NCBI GenBank assembly: GCA_964036155.1
Contig: OZ038422.1
Coordinates: 50,553,201 to 50,617,200, forward strand
Direction: 5' to 3'
Length of the DNA: 64,000 nucleotides
Origin: Diploscapter coronatus
Taxonomy: Eukaryota > Nematoda > Chromadorea > Rhabditida > Rhabditidae
The translations under genes were made by a program, and so were the position numbers. This document shows, one piece after another, positions 13,908 to 24,639 of this stretch. The notes beneath the pieces are model-generated. The model ran no database searches, was not told the origin of the DNA, and saw only the letters and a program-made list of their open reading frames with translations. The stretch's first letter is position 1. Each line of letters starts with the position of its first letter.

Positions 13908-15195
13908 ATGATGAAATACCTTGCGGCGTCGTTGTGTTTCCTCGCAGTTGCGAATGCCCAATTCCCAGGCGGCTTTCCGGGAGGCGGATTCCCACCCGGC
14001 CCTCCACCAGGTGGCATGCCTATGCCACCAGTGCCTCAGGTAGGAAAACTACCTGCAAACTCTCTCCTTGCAAATTATTCATAAAACTATAGTTATCATA
14101 ATTGTCCGCGAATTTGTGACGTCGCAGAAAACAATACGCCGATAAAAACCTGACGAAATTAGTCGTATTGTTCTTGCAAAAAAAAGCGCTCAAAACATAC
14201 ATAGTGAACTAATCAAATTAGCGGGCGTTTGTGTAAGGTGAAGTTTCTAAACTTCTTGATGCAATTATATGAGGACACCTTTGCCGCACGCCCGGGCGCA
14301 TTCTTTCTGTATCTTTCGCCACTCTATCATTTCCTAGTCATCAGAAGACACTTTCTGGTTTCAATTATCATTTTCCTGCGCGCGAGAGGATATTTTTCCT
14401 GAATATTGATTACCGCGTCTAAATTATGGGAGAATACGAGGTTTTCGACGAGGATAATGTCATTTTCCCTGAGGTTTCAAAGTTTATTCTTCTTCTTCTT
14501 CTTCTCCTTCAAGATTCTTTTCAGGACCTTCCACCGGGCTTCGAGAAAGTTTTGCCCTCTGAGACTGTCGCTCAACTCAAGCAGATCCACAAGAGCACCA
14601 CCATGACAAATATGGTATGCATGTTCTTTGAAACAAACTAGTTGGTTGGTTTTCAGGAGAAGCACAACGCCATCGACAAGATCATGGCTTCTCTCCCGGA
14701 CGACATCATCGACAAGCTGCCACCCCCACCAGGTTTATCTTTTCTTAGGAAACCCCCTGAGAGAGAGAGGTGCTTTCAGGCTTCGAAAGACTCCCCCAGG
14801 ACGTCCAGCAGCAGTTGAAGGCAGTTCACAAAGACCGGGTAAGAGATTTTCCTCTTTCAAAATAATGTTTTTGTTTTTTTCTTTCAGAACCTCTCCTTCG
14901 AACAGCGCTTCCACAAGATCAACCAGATCATCGGATCTCTCCCCGAGTCGGTCCGCAGAATGCTCCCACCCCCTCCCCCTCCGCCAGGCTTCGAAGCACT
15001 CCCGGAGCAAGCCCGTATGGCTCTGATGGCCATCCACCAGGACTCCAGCATGAGCCCACAGGTGCGGAAATAAGCCCGTAGTGGTGGTTTTAATTATTTT
15101 TTTCAAAATTTAAGCAGCGATTCCACAAGATCCGCGCCGTCATCAACTCCCTGCCGGCTGAGGTACGCGCCCGCCTTCCAGCTCCACGATTCTAA
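13908..15195 (+). CDS. secreted SXP/RAL-2 (DUF148)-like three-repeat protein
   Basis: Six exons: 13908-14039, 14525-14614, 14657-14732, 14780-14838, 14888-15061, 15118-15195, giving about 202 residues. TTTTTTCAG directly abuts the first of two tandem ATGs, as at a trans-splice or leader-intron acceptor. A signal peptide (about residues 1-18, ending VANAQ) is followed by a Gly/Pro-rich stretch. Three repeats of about 50 residues follow, each built as PPGFE..LP......L..IH.D......(R)..KI..II.SLP..V...LP. The LP-x-IH-D-KI-SLP rhythm resembles the nematode SXP/RAL-2 (Ani s 5-like) domain. Those proteins are secreted and often lipid- or metal-binding; the role here is inferred. Poly-Pro joints separate the repeats. 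It is tail-to-tail with the mitochondrial carrier (130 bases apart), with AATAAA at about 15300. Confidence 0.72.
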
Positions 15196-15325
15196 CTTCC
15201 ATGTGTATCTCATGAAACCTCGAATACGGGAATCTTTTCTAAGATCCTAATAAGATGCAATGTTGAAAAGAATATTTATGATGTTATTATAGTTTCTGTA
15301 AATAAAGGTATTCGAATTAGCACAT

Positions 15326-17048
15326 TTATCCTATCATCGCAGCACCAGAGATACCTTCTACGAATTGAAGCGTGTTCTCATACATGACGAACAACACCGC
15401 ATTGACGGTGAAACCTCGTATGGAGATGGTGAGGCCTCCTCGATAAAACGCCTTTAGACCCTCATTTGTGTAGATTAAGTTCGCCGTCTTCCAGAGGCTT
15501 CTGAAATGCTTTCTCCGTTTAAAAACTTCGATTTCAGCAAACCTCGTATGCCCTGTCTTGTCCACTTGAATTCGATTTTTGATTACTTCCAAGGGGCATA
15601 TCGAGAGCCAGCCTCCAATACCCGCCAGACCTCCACTTAATAGCTGAAAATGACCTGGATCTTCAAAAATAGACCCTAAAAACCTGAATCGGAGTCTCAC
15701 TGAAGTTGGTCTTCCTCAAAATTCGTAGGGATCCCTCGTAGACCGGAATATAGAAGAGGTAGCCTATGGAGTCTCTGAGAAACAAGACTTGCCCTCCCTA
15801 AAACCCGCTTAACTTGGCCGATTTATTGACGCTTACCTTGAAAAGACCTCGAATGCCTTCATTTTTGATGGTCTGTTTGATGCAATCCATTGTCCCCAAA
15901 TATAGTTGCTTTCCTGGCTCGGTGGCTAACTTGGCACTTTCCCTTTGTACCTGAAGTTTCAACTTCTTGGGGAGAATTTTCAAAACTTTACCTGAAGTCT
16001 AGTTTTAACCAACTCAATAGGTATCGCTGGACCTAGTTGGGCCATTGTGCCACAAATTGAGGCTAGTAAAATCTAAATTAAAGTAAGTTTTCAATATTTT
16101 TTCGTAACTTACCTCCCTCATAGGTAGATCCTTTCTGGCCTGGACGTTGGACTCTCCTGGATGAAGGATTTTCAGACCGATTCCATAGCCGGTGAAAAGT
16201 AGAGAGTGCAGGGCCCCAGTAGTAAGGAAGGGTAGCATCATACCTTTGTAGAGTCCGAATAACCAAAATTATTACGATCACAGGGAAATGTGTTGATTTT
16301 AAGAAATTTACGCTTTCATTCTTCATCGTTTTCGTGAAACAGTCGATGATGCCATTGTAACCTCCGATGGTTTGCAATCGGACCTTCACCGTGTCCAAAG
16401 GGTGACCAATTATTAGGCCGGTGCCTCCTTGAAAATAAAAAAGACATTTGCTAGAAAATACAGGATGTTCATTCATAATTTTCCCATTAATTTTTGAAAT
16501 TAAAATTTTTCAAATGATTGTTTCCACAAACGGTTAATGGTCGATGGTAATCAATTCCCATCATCGGAAGACATGTGAAAATGTATGGTTTTATCACTTT
16601 TTCAATCAAGGTATGACGTGGGCGTGTACTATGGACTTAGTTCTTTCTCAATACACGTAAATGAGCAAACTGTTCCCCGGTCATATATCGCTGTAGATCA
16701 ATGTAGATGAAAAAGGATTCTGATATTTGGAGTCGGCAGAAAATTCGACACATTTTTCATGCCAAATTTGGTTAGGGAAATACTAATACAAACTCTCAAT
16801 TTTTGCAGCTAAGTCCCAGATATGGCGTCCCCATCGGTATGCTCAGGTTATACCTTGATTGGAAAAGTGATAAAACCATACATTTTCACATTTCTCCCGA
16901 TGGTGAGAATTTATTACTGTTGACCGCTTGCGGAAATAATCATTTGAAAAATTTGAATTCCAAAAATTAATGGAAAAATTATGAAAGAACTCTATATTGT
17001 AAAAAAAAAAATACCTGCCACCCATCCTGCTATGAAGTCAGCGTACAT
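15326..17048 (-). CDS. mitochondrial carrier, SLC25A45/47/48-like
   Basis: Eight exons on the minus strand: 17048-17015, 16427-16312, 16262-16113, 16072-15992, 15950-15837, 15797-15684, 15643-15543, 15500-15326, about 294 residues, the usual carrier length. All three solute-carrier repeats show the Px[DE]xx[KR] signature: PLDTVK (residues 21-26), PIELVK (118-123) and PLEVIK (220-225). The N-terminal DFIAGWVAGGTGLIIGHPLD and the third-repeat FTVNAVLFVMYEN words fit the SLC25A45/47/48 branch. Members sit in the inner mitochondrial membrane; their substrates are amino-acid or carnitine-related metabolites, and the substrate here cannot be assigned. Oddity: the intron before exon 3 ends in GG (plus-strand 16263-16264), not AG, yet the reading frame and family alignment require that junction. 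Intron 1 (586 bp) carries an inverted repeat. Confidence 0.86.
16476..16988. mobile_element. inverted-repeat (MITE-like) element in carrier intron 1
   Basis: The arm 16476-16612 is repeated in reverse complement at about 16850-16988 with scattered mismatches. Shared words include TTTTTCAAATGATT, AAAATGTATGGTTTTATCAC and TCAATCAAGGTAT. The spacer is about 240 bases. No open frame of interest. It nearly fills intron 1 of the SLC25 gene and looks like a non-autonomous foldback insertion. Confidence 0.75.
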
Positions 17049-17288
17049 AATTTAACGGAAACACCAGAATATTAACTTTTTATTTATGGTTTACATAGTA
17101 AGTGCCAAGAAATAAAATAGGAAGTTAAATCAATTTGGTTTTGATAAGAAAGTTGTCTTCAGTAGTAAAGTAATTATCACTAGACCGATCGATAATGTCG
17201 ACCCCGGTCTAAATAAAGATAGACTAGACATTGCACCCGATTATGATAGATAAGATCTACGCCAAAATAGTGCAATCTTAAGAGGAAA

Positions 17289-17440
17289 CAGTTTATTTTT
17301 CACTCAATTCTACTTAGAAGGTGATTTTATGCAGATATGCCAATTCCATTCTAGTCGCTCTTCTCCTCGGAATCGTCGTCTTTCTAGGGCAGTTCGCGTT
17401 CCCTTCTGACGACCATGCTTTTGCGATCTTCGAAGAGTTT
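17289..17440 (-). other. candidate extra 3' exon or 3' UTR of the kringle gene
   Basis: After a good acceptor (AATATTTCAG) the minus strand from 17440 reads KLFEDRKSMVVRRERELP and a stop, then KDDDSEEKSD and a second stop, so it has coding texture. An AATAAA signal follows at 17294-17289. No phase-matched donor could be found in the preceding exon for this frame. It may be an alternative last exon, a decayed exon or plain 3' UTR. Confidence 0.35.
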
Positions 17441-17550
17441 CTGAAATATTGTAAATAGGATGTTTCAAGAAAATTAATAGTTCTGAAAAAATCAATGAAG
17501 TTAATCTCTTTGTCTGAAATGCTATAATTAAATATGACTAACTACTCTAA

Positions 17551-18699
17551 TTATCTCGATTTAATTGCCTTAATTGCCGCGTCCCTTCTCTTCCTCGACT
17601 TAATTGCCGCCCGTCTCAACAGGAAACACGTGAGGATCCACAGAAAGACGAAGCCCAACGCACCCAATAAACCATAGAAGACCTTTAATTGGGCAGTTAA
17701 CTCAAATAACAATTATCCCTAATTAAGTAACTACCTGTCTGCGCAACTTCAGGTACTCTTGCGAGAACATCTCTTGGGAGGGCTTCTACAATCAAATATT
17801 TAATCAGCCTAGTTAGCAATGTTTAACTACCCAGACGTAATACTTGTGGTCGCCCCAGTCGTATTTCGCGAACATCAAGTCGATGCGATCTATCAGCGCT
17901 CGGTTGTAGTTGACCACCTCCTTTTGTCTCGCTGAAATTAGTTAATTGGCTAATTATCACGATTTAATTGGCTAATTACTCGAATAATTGGCGCTTCCTC
18001 GATGTTGCGGCTTCCTCGTGGTGCAGTTTGGGAAGCAGAGTGATGGCTCGATGTTGATCAGACGTTTTCCGATCTTGAGAGTAAAGGCGGTTTCGTAATA
18101 AGCCGCCTAAACGATTGTTTCCAAACGCTCTCAAAATGCTACCAATACCGATTCCACGTAGCACCAGGGGCCCAGTTTGCCGACCCAAATGTTGTAGAAG
18201 GGGTTGTGCTTCTTGCCGGCGAACATGAACTTGCCTTCGTCGTCGGGGTACTTCGGTCGTCGACATTTCGAATGCATCATGCGCTCATCGGCCACTAGGG
18301 GGCTGAAAAATCACGCCGATGAAGCCAGTATTGATTTTTGGTTTTCTTGCGGCTCCGACTTCGCTCCATTGCCCCCTTTCAATTTCTCGAAACGTGCATA
18401 AACGTCGCGCCACTTTAAACACTCGCGTCCTTTCGCATCGGTCGCCTGAAATGGGTCTTCTCTCATGTCCAGGGATCTTCGACGTCTTCTCCTAACCTGA
18501 TCGCCCAAATACAGGTACGTCTTCTTCATTTTCTCCGGGATACAGGTCGCGGCTGGAAAAATTCAATTTTTCACATTTGACTAGGAAATACCCTACAAAA
18601 TCTGTCTCGCCAGTCGAAAATGCCTTCCTCGTACTCGACGCCGCTAACGGAAACAAGGATAGCCGGAAAAATTGCGAAGATGAGTTCGAAGCGAACCAT
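17551..18699 (-). CDS. single-pass membrane protein with one kringle domain
   Basis: Eight exons: 18699-18597, 18552-18497, 18445-18360, 18302-18149, 18106-17980, 17931-17831, 17785-17735, 17682-17551, about 269 residues. A signal peptide occupies about residues 1-20. One kringle-like module follows with six cysteines in kringle order: C38, C62 (GREC.KW), C95 (SKCRRP, matching the NYCRNP word), C129 (GPWCYV), C157 and C161 (CFPNC). A helical-looking juxtamembrane stretch precedes a TM at about 227-247 and a short Lys/Arg-rich tail. Kringles bind proteins or ligands outside the cell; in animals they occur in proteases, ROR receptors and PIK3IP1-like proteins. I do not recognise the specific orthologue. 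The C-terminus is uncertain: a GT at 17603-17602 in the AATTAAG-rich tail could splice on to 17440. It lies downstream of the P450 gene on the same strand. Confidence 0.72.
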
Positions 18700-19209
18700 C
18701 TTCCGGTATGTTTGACGATTTTTAAAGGAAAATAAACTATTTTTCATGCAATTTTTCCATTTTGTCTAGTGTATTCAAATTTAAATTAATGACATTTATT
18801 TACAATTTTTTCAACAAAATTATAATTAGTCTCCAAACTCCGCTCCCTTGCAAAAATGCACTTTTGGTAGAAGTGTAGTAGTTTGAAATAGGAAATTTGA
18901 GAAGAAAGTACCCTAAAAACTCTCAATATGTCTAAAAAGAAACCCAGTCTAGATTGACGATATATCCAATAAAGCAATTGTGTGCAAAAAAAATCGCGCA
19001 AAATGTTTAACCTACAAGCCGAATCTCTACAGTGGAAATCTGTCCATTTTGGAGATCCCAATTTTGCGTTTTTTTTTTTTTTAAATAAAAACTTTTTAAT
19101 TTCATTTTTTCTTTCTTCATAGAAACCTTATTCACATCTCAATAAACCTCTTCGTATATAAACATTCTTGTCCCGAACATCAATTTTTACATCAGCCTAG
19201 GGACCCTAA

Positions 19210-21363
19210 TTATAGTTTCTCAGTTTTCAAGGGAAAACCCTTCCAAGGTCTAGTGATGATTTCTGGCAACGGGTGATTTTCGTCTCGCGGAATCGAAGCG
19301 GAAAATCGAAAGTTCCTGAACAACCACGACAGGATAGTCTTCTCCTCTTGCAAGGCGAATTTTTGGCCTAAGATTTTTACTTGTTCTGAAAAAGTTTCCG
19401 AAAAGCTACCTATGCAGTTCCTAGGTCCTGCTGAGAACGGTACGTAAGCATACGGGTCTCTTCCGGCTAATCTATCTTCGTTGAACCTCTCTGGGTCGAA
19501 AATTTGGGGGTTTTCAAATACCTGAAAATCTTTGTTCAGTTAAAACGTTGATAAAGCTCCACATTTTTGTTGTTGTGAATGAATCTTGGCGCAATTACGA
19601 GCGTGCAGCCTTTCGGAATGGTGTAGCCCTCTAAAATTATCACTTATTTTAAAACAAATTCGAAAATACCGATTTCAACAGTCTCTTCGACTTTCCTTGT
19701 GAACTGAGGTACTGGTGGTCTCAATCTCAGGGATTCTTTGATACATTTCTCCAAGTATTTCATCTTCTTCAAGTCTTCCACTGTGCATTCTCTGTCAGTA
19801 CCACCTGAAAGAACCATCACAAATGACATCTTTACCAAAACATTCAGTCATATTCATTAACAGAGGTAAGCCACGCCTTCTTTACTCCCGAAATTATTGA
19901 AATCTGCAAAAGTTACCAAAAATTTCCCTCTGCTCGTCGATAACCTTCTGCTGGCACTCTTTTGCGTGGGCGAGTAACCAAAGCGTCCAGCCAATTCCGG
20001 AGCCAGTCGTATCATGACCTAAAGATTATATGGTAGCTATCTCAAATGGTATAAGTAAGTTACCAGCGAACATGAACGTATTGACCTCATTTAGGATATC
20101 CTCATAGCTCAACCCCTTATCCTTCCTCAATTCTATGAGCATATCCAAAAACGGCCTTCTTTTCCTATCTTCAGACCAGCCCCCAAGTCTTTCGTATTCG
20201 GAAATCCTCTCATTTGTCACCTAAAATATTTTATTCGAGAAAAATAATGTTATTTCACACCTTTTGAGTAAACCCTCTCAAAATGCTTAGGTTCTTCTTG
20301 TATCTGTGAGCGGCCCCGGATAGGTACCAAGTTGGTGTCCACCACCACCAAAAGTTCTTGTTGTAGAAGAACGCCATTTCATTGATGTCTTCTACTGCCT
20401 AAATTTTAAAGCATTAGAATAACACATAACTAGATTTGGGCTACATGGACATAGGGATGGTCCTTGATAGTTTGCGCGTTCACAGAGGTACCCATGGCTG
20501 TTTCTAAATTCGAATTTAAAAATTGAATCATAACCGTCGCTATGCATCATCATTGAATTCAATTTTATCCTTTTTATGAAGTTCTCGGAATCATACCACA
20601 AATGATATCCAATGCGCATCTTTTGATGTACATGTAGATATCATGTTCATTTCCGTCATCAGCGAAGCTTTCTAGTTGCTCTACCAAAATCTTGGCCTGA
20701 TGGTCAAAGACAGGTTGGAATTCTTGAAGAACGTTGAAATGAAAACTCGGCGTCAATAATTTTCTTCTAGAGTGCCATTTTTCACCTAGATTTTTGAGTC
20801 ATAATAATTATATTGATTTTTTTACCTGTAGAAATCAATAGGCCAATTCCTAACCAAGGAATTAGTATATCGTATTGATCACCTTTTTTCAGCATTGTAT
20901 TACTCTCGAGTATTTTCTGAAAATAATTAAACTGATTAATGATCTAATTAGGATAATTAACTAACTTTAGCCGCCGACGGAGTAGCGATAATGATAAATG
21001 GGGTCCAACCTATCCAAAACCGGACGATAGGAATATTATCATCGGTAAATTTCTCTAAGAATTGGACGACGAATTTTGCGGCGGCTAAAAATTAACTGGT
21101 TGTTAGCTTTACAAAAAAAAAGTTACCATCTTTCTTTTTGGGCATAAGATGTAAGTTTCCGACGAAAGGACGTGTAGGAAATCCTGGAATTTTATCTACG
21201 ATCGGCTTAATCTTACGATATTCCTAAATTTTCAAATTCAAACGACATCTAAATTAAAATGCCTTACCAAATACTTTCTCAGAATCTTAAATGAGATCCA
21301 TCCTATGAAAAATGTGAATAAGATGCTCCAAATACTAGTTGGCAGTAAATAGTTCAAGTCCAT
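19210..21363 (-). CDS. cytochrome P450, CYP4 type
   Basis: Thirteen exons: 21363-21268, 21223-21127, 21084-20966, 20916-20826, 20785-20597, 20503-20445, 20398-20261, 20220-20064, 20018-19917, 19804-19670, 19630-19563, 19521-19410, 19367-19210, about 506 residues, full length. The N-terminal anchor is at about residues 5-27, then [14 protein letters not shown]. The CYP4 words [14 protein letters not shown] and ETAMG are present. The oxygen-binding I-helix has AGHDTT (315-320), the K-helix ExxR is E373-R376, and the haem loop [10 protein letters not shown] is at 446-455 with ligand Cys453. All catalytic elements are intact, so an active ER monooxygenase is expected. CYP4 enzymes usually omega-hydroxylate fatty acids or related lipids; the substrate here is unknown. 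The acceptor chosen for the last exon (at 19368) restores IGQKFAL directly after the haem loop. Confidence 0.94.
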
Positions 21364-21414
21364 TTTTGCAGCAGGAAATATCCAAAAATTTCATTCAACG
21401 CGTGCAGAACTCTG

Positions 21415-21486
21415 TTTATAAACGAGTTTATGGATCGTCTTCCTTATGTGACCAATTTGGATAGACTCTACTCAACTGTTGATAAG
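21415..21486 (-). promoter_or_regulatory. P450 upstream motifs: TATA-like and GATA
   Basis: TTTATAAA at 21415-21422 sits about 50 bases upstream of the P450 ATG on the minus strand. TGATAAG, the GATA-factor core, is at 21480-21486. In nematodes such sites are often bound by intestinal ELT-2-type factors. Assignment is from motif and position only. Confidence 0.4.
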
Positions 21487-21758
21487 CATTTTAGGCACTA
21501 TGAAATTTTAAGAGACGAAAAGGACAGTCAGAAATTTGACACACAATTTCTTGAACTGAATATTTGATAAAACGTGCTGAATCTCATATTTCATAATTCT
21601 TAGAAATCGGGAGTAATCTACAAGGTTCAAAAATGACTTTATTTCGCGACTAATGTCTCAGAAATCAGTTGCTCTGAAAATCTGCTCCTATGCTAAAGTT
21701 TCACTGAAGTCTCTATTACATTGTCAATGGAGCAGATTTTTAGACACTATTATTTGTA

Positions 21759-24149
21759 TTATGAACTAGGTTGAATCGCTGTAGCCATTCCTATTCTGCC
21801 ACCCTGCATATCGTGGATTTGACAGTATTCCCGAATGAAGGGAGGTCCGAGCATCCAACTGTAATTAGGTTCATTATTAAACCAAACGCTTTGGTTCAAA
21901 ATATTAACACTTTAACATAATTGCTAAATCGCTATGAATACGCTACCTGGGAGAAAACCCTCCAGCGGTCATCGGGAAGAACGCCCACATACATGGACCA
22001 CCGCCCATCTGAATTGCGAAAAATTCGATATGGTTCAGAAATTTAGAAGTAGGATATTCGTCGAGATTGCTCGATCTGTAGTGTCTACGTAATCCCATGA
22101 AACGTCACCAGAAAGATCGTTGGAATGCAAACCTCGCGAAAATTTGGGTGAATTATGTTGTAAAAAATATCCTTGATTTGATCAGAAACCTGCTACTTAT
22201 TTATTGGCTTCTTCTTTGTTTCGTTTTCTTCGTACTACATGGACAATTTTATCCAACTTACCGAAATAATGTAACTTGACGCTGGCATATGATAATCTAC
22301 GCCGTTAATCGTGAAGACGATATCCGGCCCGTTGCTCGAACACCCAATCAAGTACGCTCCTGTTGTCGGTACATAGGTTGCTCCGACACTAAATTACCAT
22401 AATTATTCCAAAATCACCCCATTTCATTACATACATATGCGCTAATTTATCCAACGCAGTTTTGGGTCCGCCATTGAAAGACGCCGCTGTCGTACTCATG
22501 GCTTGATACCCGTTTGCAGGTGCACTGCTGTACGACCCTGAGGCGACACTGCAAATTTTCTGGAGGTGAACAGTATTTTGGCTATTTTGAAAGTGCTTGA
22601 GATCGTGTCATGAGGCACGGATAAAACATTGTAAAAGACAGTAAAACAAGGAGTCCTTCTTCAAAGTATTTTGTTCTTTCACGTGCCACGATGAAATGCG
22701 GTCATGCGGCTTTCAGATTGCTCTGTTTCTCCCTACCCGCTGAGTTTGAATTGCCAATAGGTCTGTGAAGTAAGTGGAATCCAATTTATATCGGACTTGC
22801 AGTTCGTTGAATCAATTCCTCCTGAAATAACACATTTTTGTTAATATTGTAAACTTCTAAGAAAATTACCAGCCGTGAACATTCCACCCTGATCCGTCGA
22901 CGCGAACCCGTTGTGAACCATGAAGATCGAGAAGTAGGGCTAAAATTCCATTCTTCTCATAAAAAACTCAATTTTAGACACTTGATCAAGCTTGCCCTGG
23001 TTCATCAGATTGAACAGCGGAGGCGTGACTTGGTTTGCCGCTGAAGATAATGAGCTCTGATAATTAGGGTAACTAAATCTATAATTACCCAAAATAGGCC
23101 ATGCCAGACCGATCATCCCGTCTTCCGGTTGCTTCGCGAAGTCTGCGCCGATGAAGGTGGCTTGAACGAACTGTTGGGAGGTTGCGCAGAGGCTCGTTCC
23201 GCCGATCTAAAATGGATGATGATTGTTACAGGTTAAGGGTGTGCAAGATAAGGTACAAGTACGAGTTTCCGTACTTGTGGAAACCCCTATTAGCGATAGC
23301 TTAAAATTTTGTGTTGTTTTCGTATGTTTTAACCCATTCCTTGATTGATGATTTTATATTTCTCGATTGATTTGTTGCATTGTCATAATATAGTGCTTAC
23401 ACAAAAAGTATCCTTTCCATAGAACCCCTTGACTTCGCCGGTCTTGTAAGTCACGTCAAACGTGCTTCCTGGCACAGCTTGATAAGTACTCGAGCTGTTC
23501 GAGTAGAACAAGTGCTTGGTCGTGCAAGCATTCGTATCATCGAAGTTCGTGCTAGTTGCATTGTGACAGCACTTTGGCTGACAGAAGGATATACACAGAT
23601 CGTAGGAGGCTTGCTTGCAATAACTAGCACAAGTGCTATCTTGGCCACCTGTACAGCTCACGTCTGGAACCTAAACACGATCATTTTGTTTCATAAATGC
23701 TGTCAAAAGTATACAAAAAAAAACAATAAGAACTTCAGAAAGTTCCCATTTCAGATCATAAAATACCTTGAAACAATCGAAAACTCACCCATAAATTCGA
23801 ACTTCCACTATCAATGAACAAATTGAACGTTTGTGCCGGCGTTCCCATAGTGATTGGGACTAAAATTATTACGGAAAAAAATTAAAATAACTATTAAAAG
23901 TACGCATATACGCCATATCATCGAAATCGATGATCGGTGATCCAGCTTGAGCTAATTCATTAGTCTTTGGACTCAGTGGAGCCTTTTCTAATCCTAATGA
24001 TAGCCTCCTAAGTCGTTCAGGAATTTTATACCTAAAGCCACACGAAATTAATAGTCTTAAACTAAATTAACCTACTTTAAAGGAAATTGATGCACAATTT
24101 GTAGCGATACAGTAACAAAACATAGCAATAGCAACAATTTAAAAAGCAT
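21759..24149 (-). CDS. secreted aspartyl protease homologue lacking the second catalytic Asp
   Basis: Twelve exons: 24149-24076, 24031-23904, 23859-23789, 23670-23401, 23206-23089, 23040-22982, 22939-22870, 22821-22737, 22548-22435, 22388-22262, 22008-21947, 21858-21759, about 425 residues. A signal peptide and short pro-region precede the pepsin-type fold. The first catalytic motif is intact as FIDSGSSNLW (Asp84). An insert with many cysteines follows, as in nematode asp proteins. DGMIGLAWP, the typical Cys pair and the C-terminal GRIGMA word are present. The second motif, normally A-I-S-D-T-G-T-S, reads A-M-S-T-T-A-A-S: Asp is Thr311 and Gly is Ala313, while flanks (GYQA, FNGGPK) align well. 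Family knowledge says both Asp residues are needed, so this is probably an inactive, binding-only homologue. The frame is otherwise undamaged, arguing against a decayed pseudogene. Confidence 0.9.
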
Positions 24150-24200
24150 GTTGCAATTTGTAAATTTGAAAATAGGAGTAGGTCGGTTTGTTCAAATGAA

Positions 24201-24231
24201 TTTTATAGTGAACGCTCAAGAGACTGATAAG
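24201..24231 (-). promoter_or_regulatory. aspartyl-protease upstream TATA and GATA motifs
   Basis: TATAAAA on the minus strand (24207-24201) lies about 52 bases before the ATG, and an ACTGATAAG word reads on the plus strand at 24223-24231. ACTGATAA is the preferred ELT-2-type intestinal GATA site in related nematodes, so gut expression is a reasonable inference. Confidence 0.5.
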
Positions 24232-24484
24232 GAATTGTTTAAGCTGAAAAGTCTCGAAATTTCATATTTAATCACTCTCAGATAGATGATGTAATGATAA
24301 CGAAATGTGGGCATTCTCTGAATTTTCAATTGATAAAAATTGCAAATTATCAAATCATATTACTTTATTCACAAATCAAGGCCAATATTTCTACAGTGAA
24401 ATAATCTAGCTTGTGACCAAAAATAGAAGACGAGTGCTTATACATGTGCTATTATTGGATTTAATAATACAGTACTGGCCAAAA

Positions 24485-24505
24485 TTATATATATATATAT
24501 ATATA
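24485..24505. repeat. (TA)n microsatellite
   Basis: An uninterrupted TA tract about 20 bases long lies between the aspartyl protease and ppt-1, inside a small palindrome flanked by AAAAT and ATTTT. Confidence 0.8.
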
Positions 24506-24639
24506 ATTTTAAAAAAATATTTGATGTCATTCTCGCTCAGCCCTTTGTATTGTTCGGATTCGAATGAATCTTTGCACAAATGTTGGACCATAGATGTAGT
24601 AATATATTCAACTCGAATAATTTATTTAATCAAAGTACA

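Noticed and set aside
21674..21741. 12-base inverted repeat AAAATCTGCTCC / GGAGCAGATTTT as a miRNA precursor
   Set aside because: Only the ends pair; the 40-base interior shows no convincing stem, so a miRNA call is not supported.
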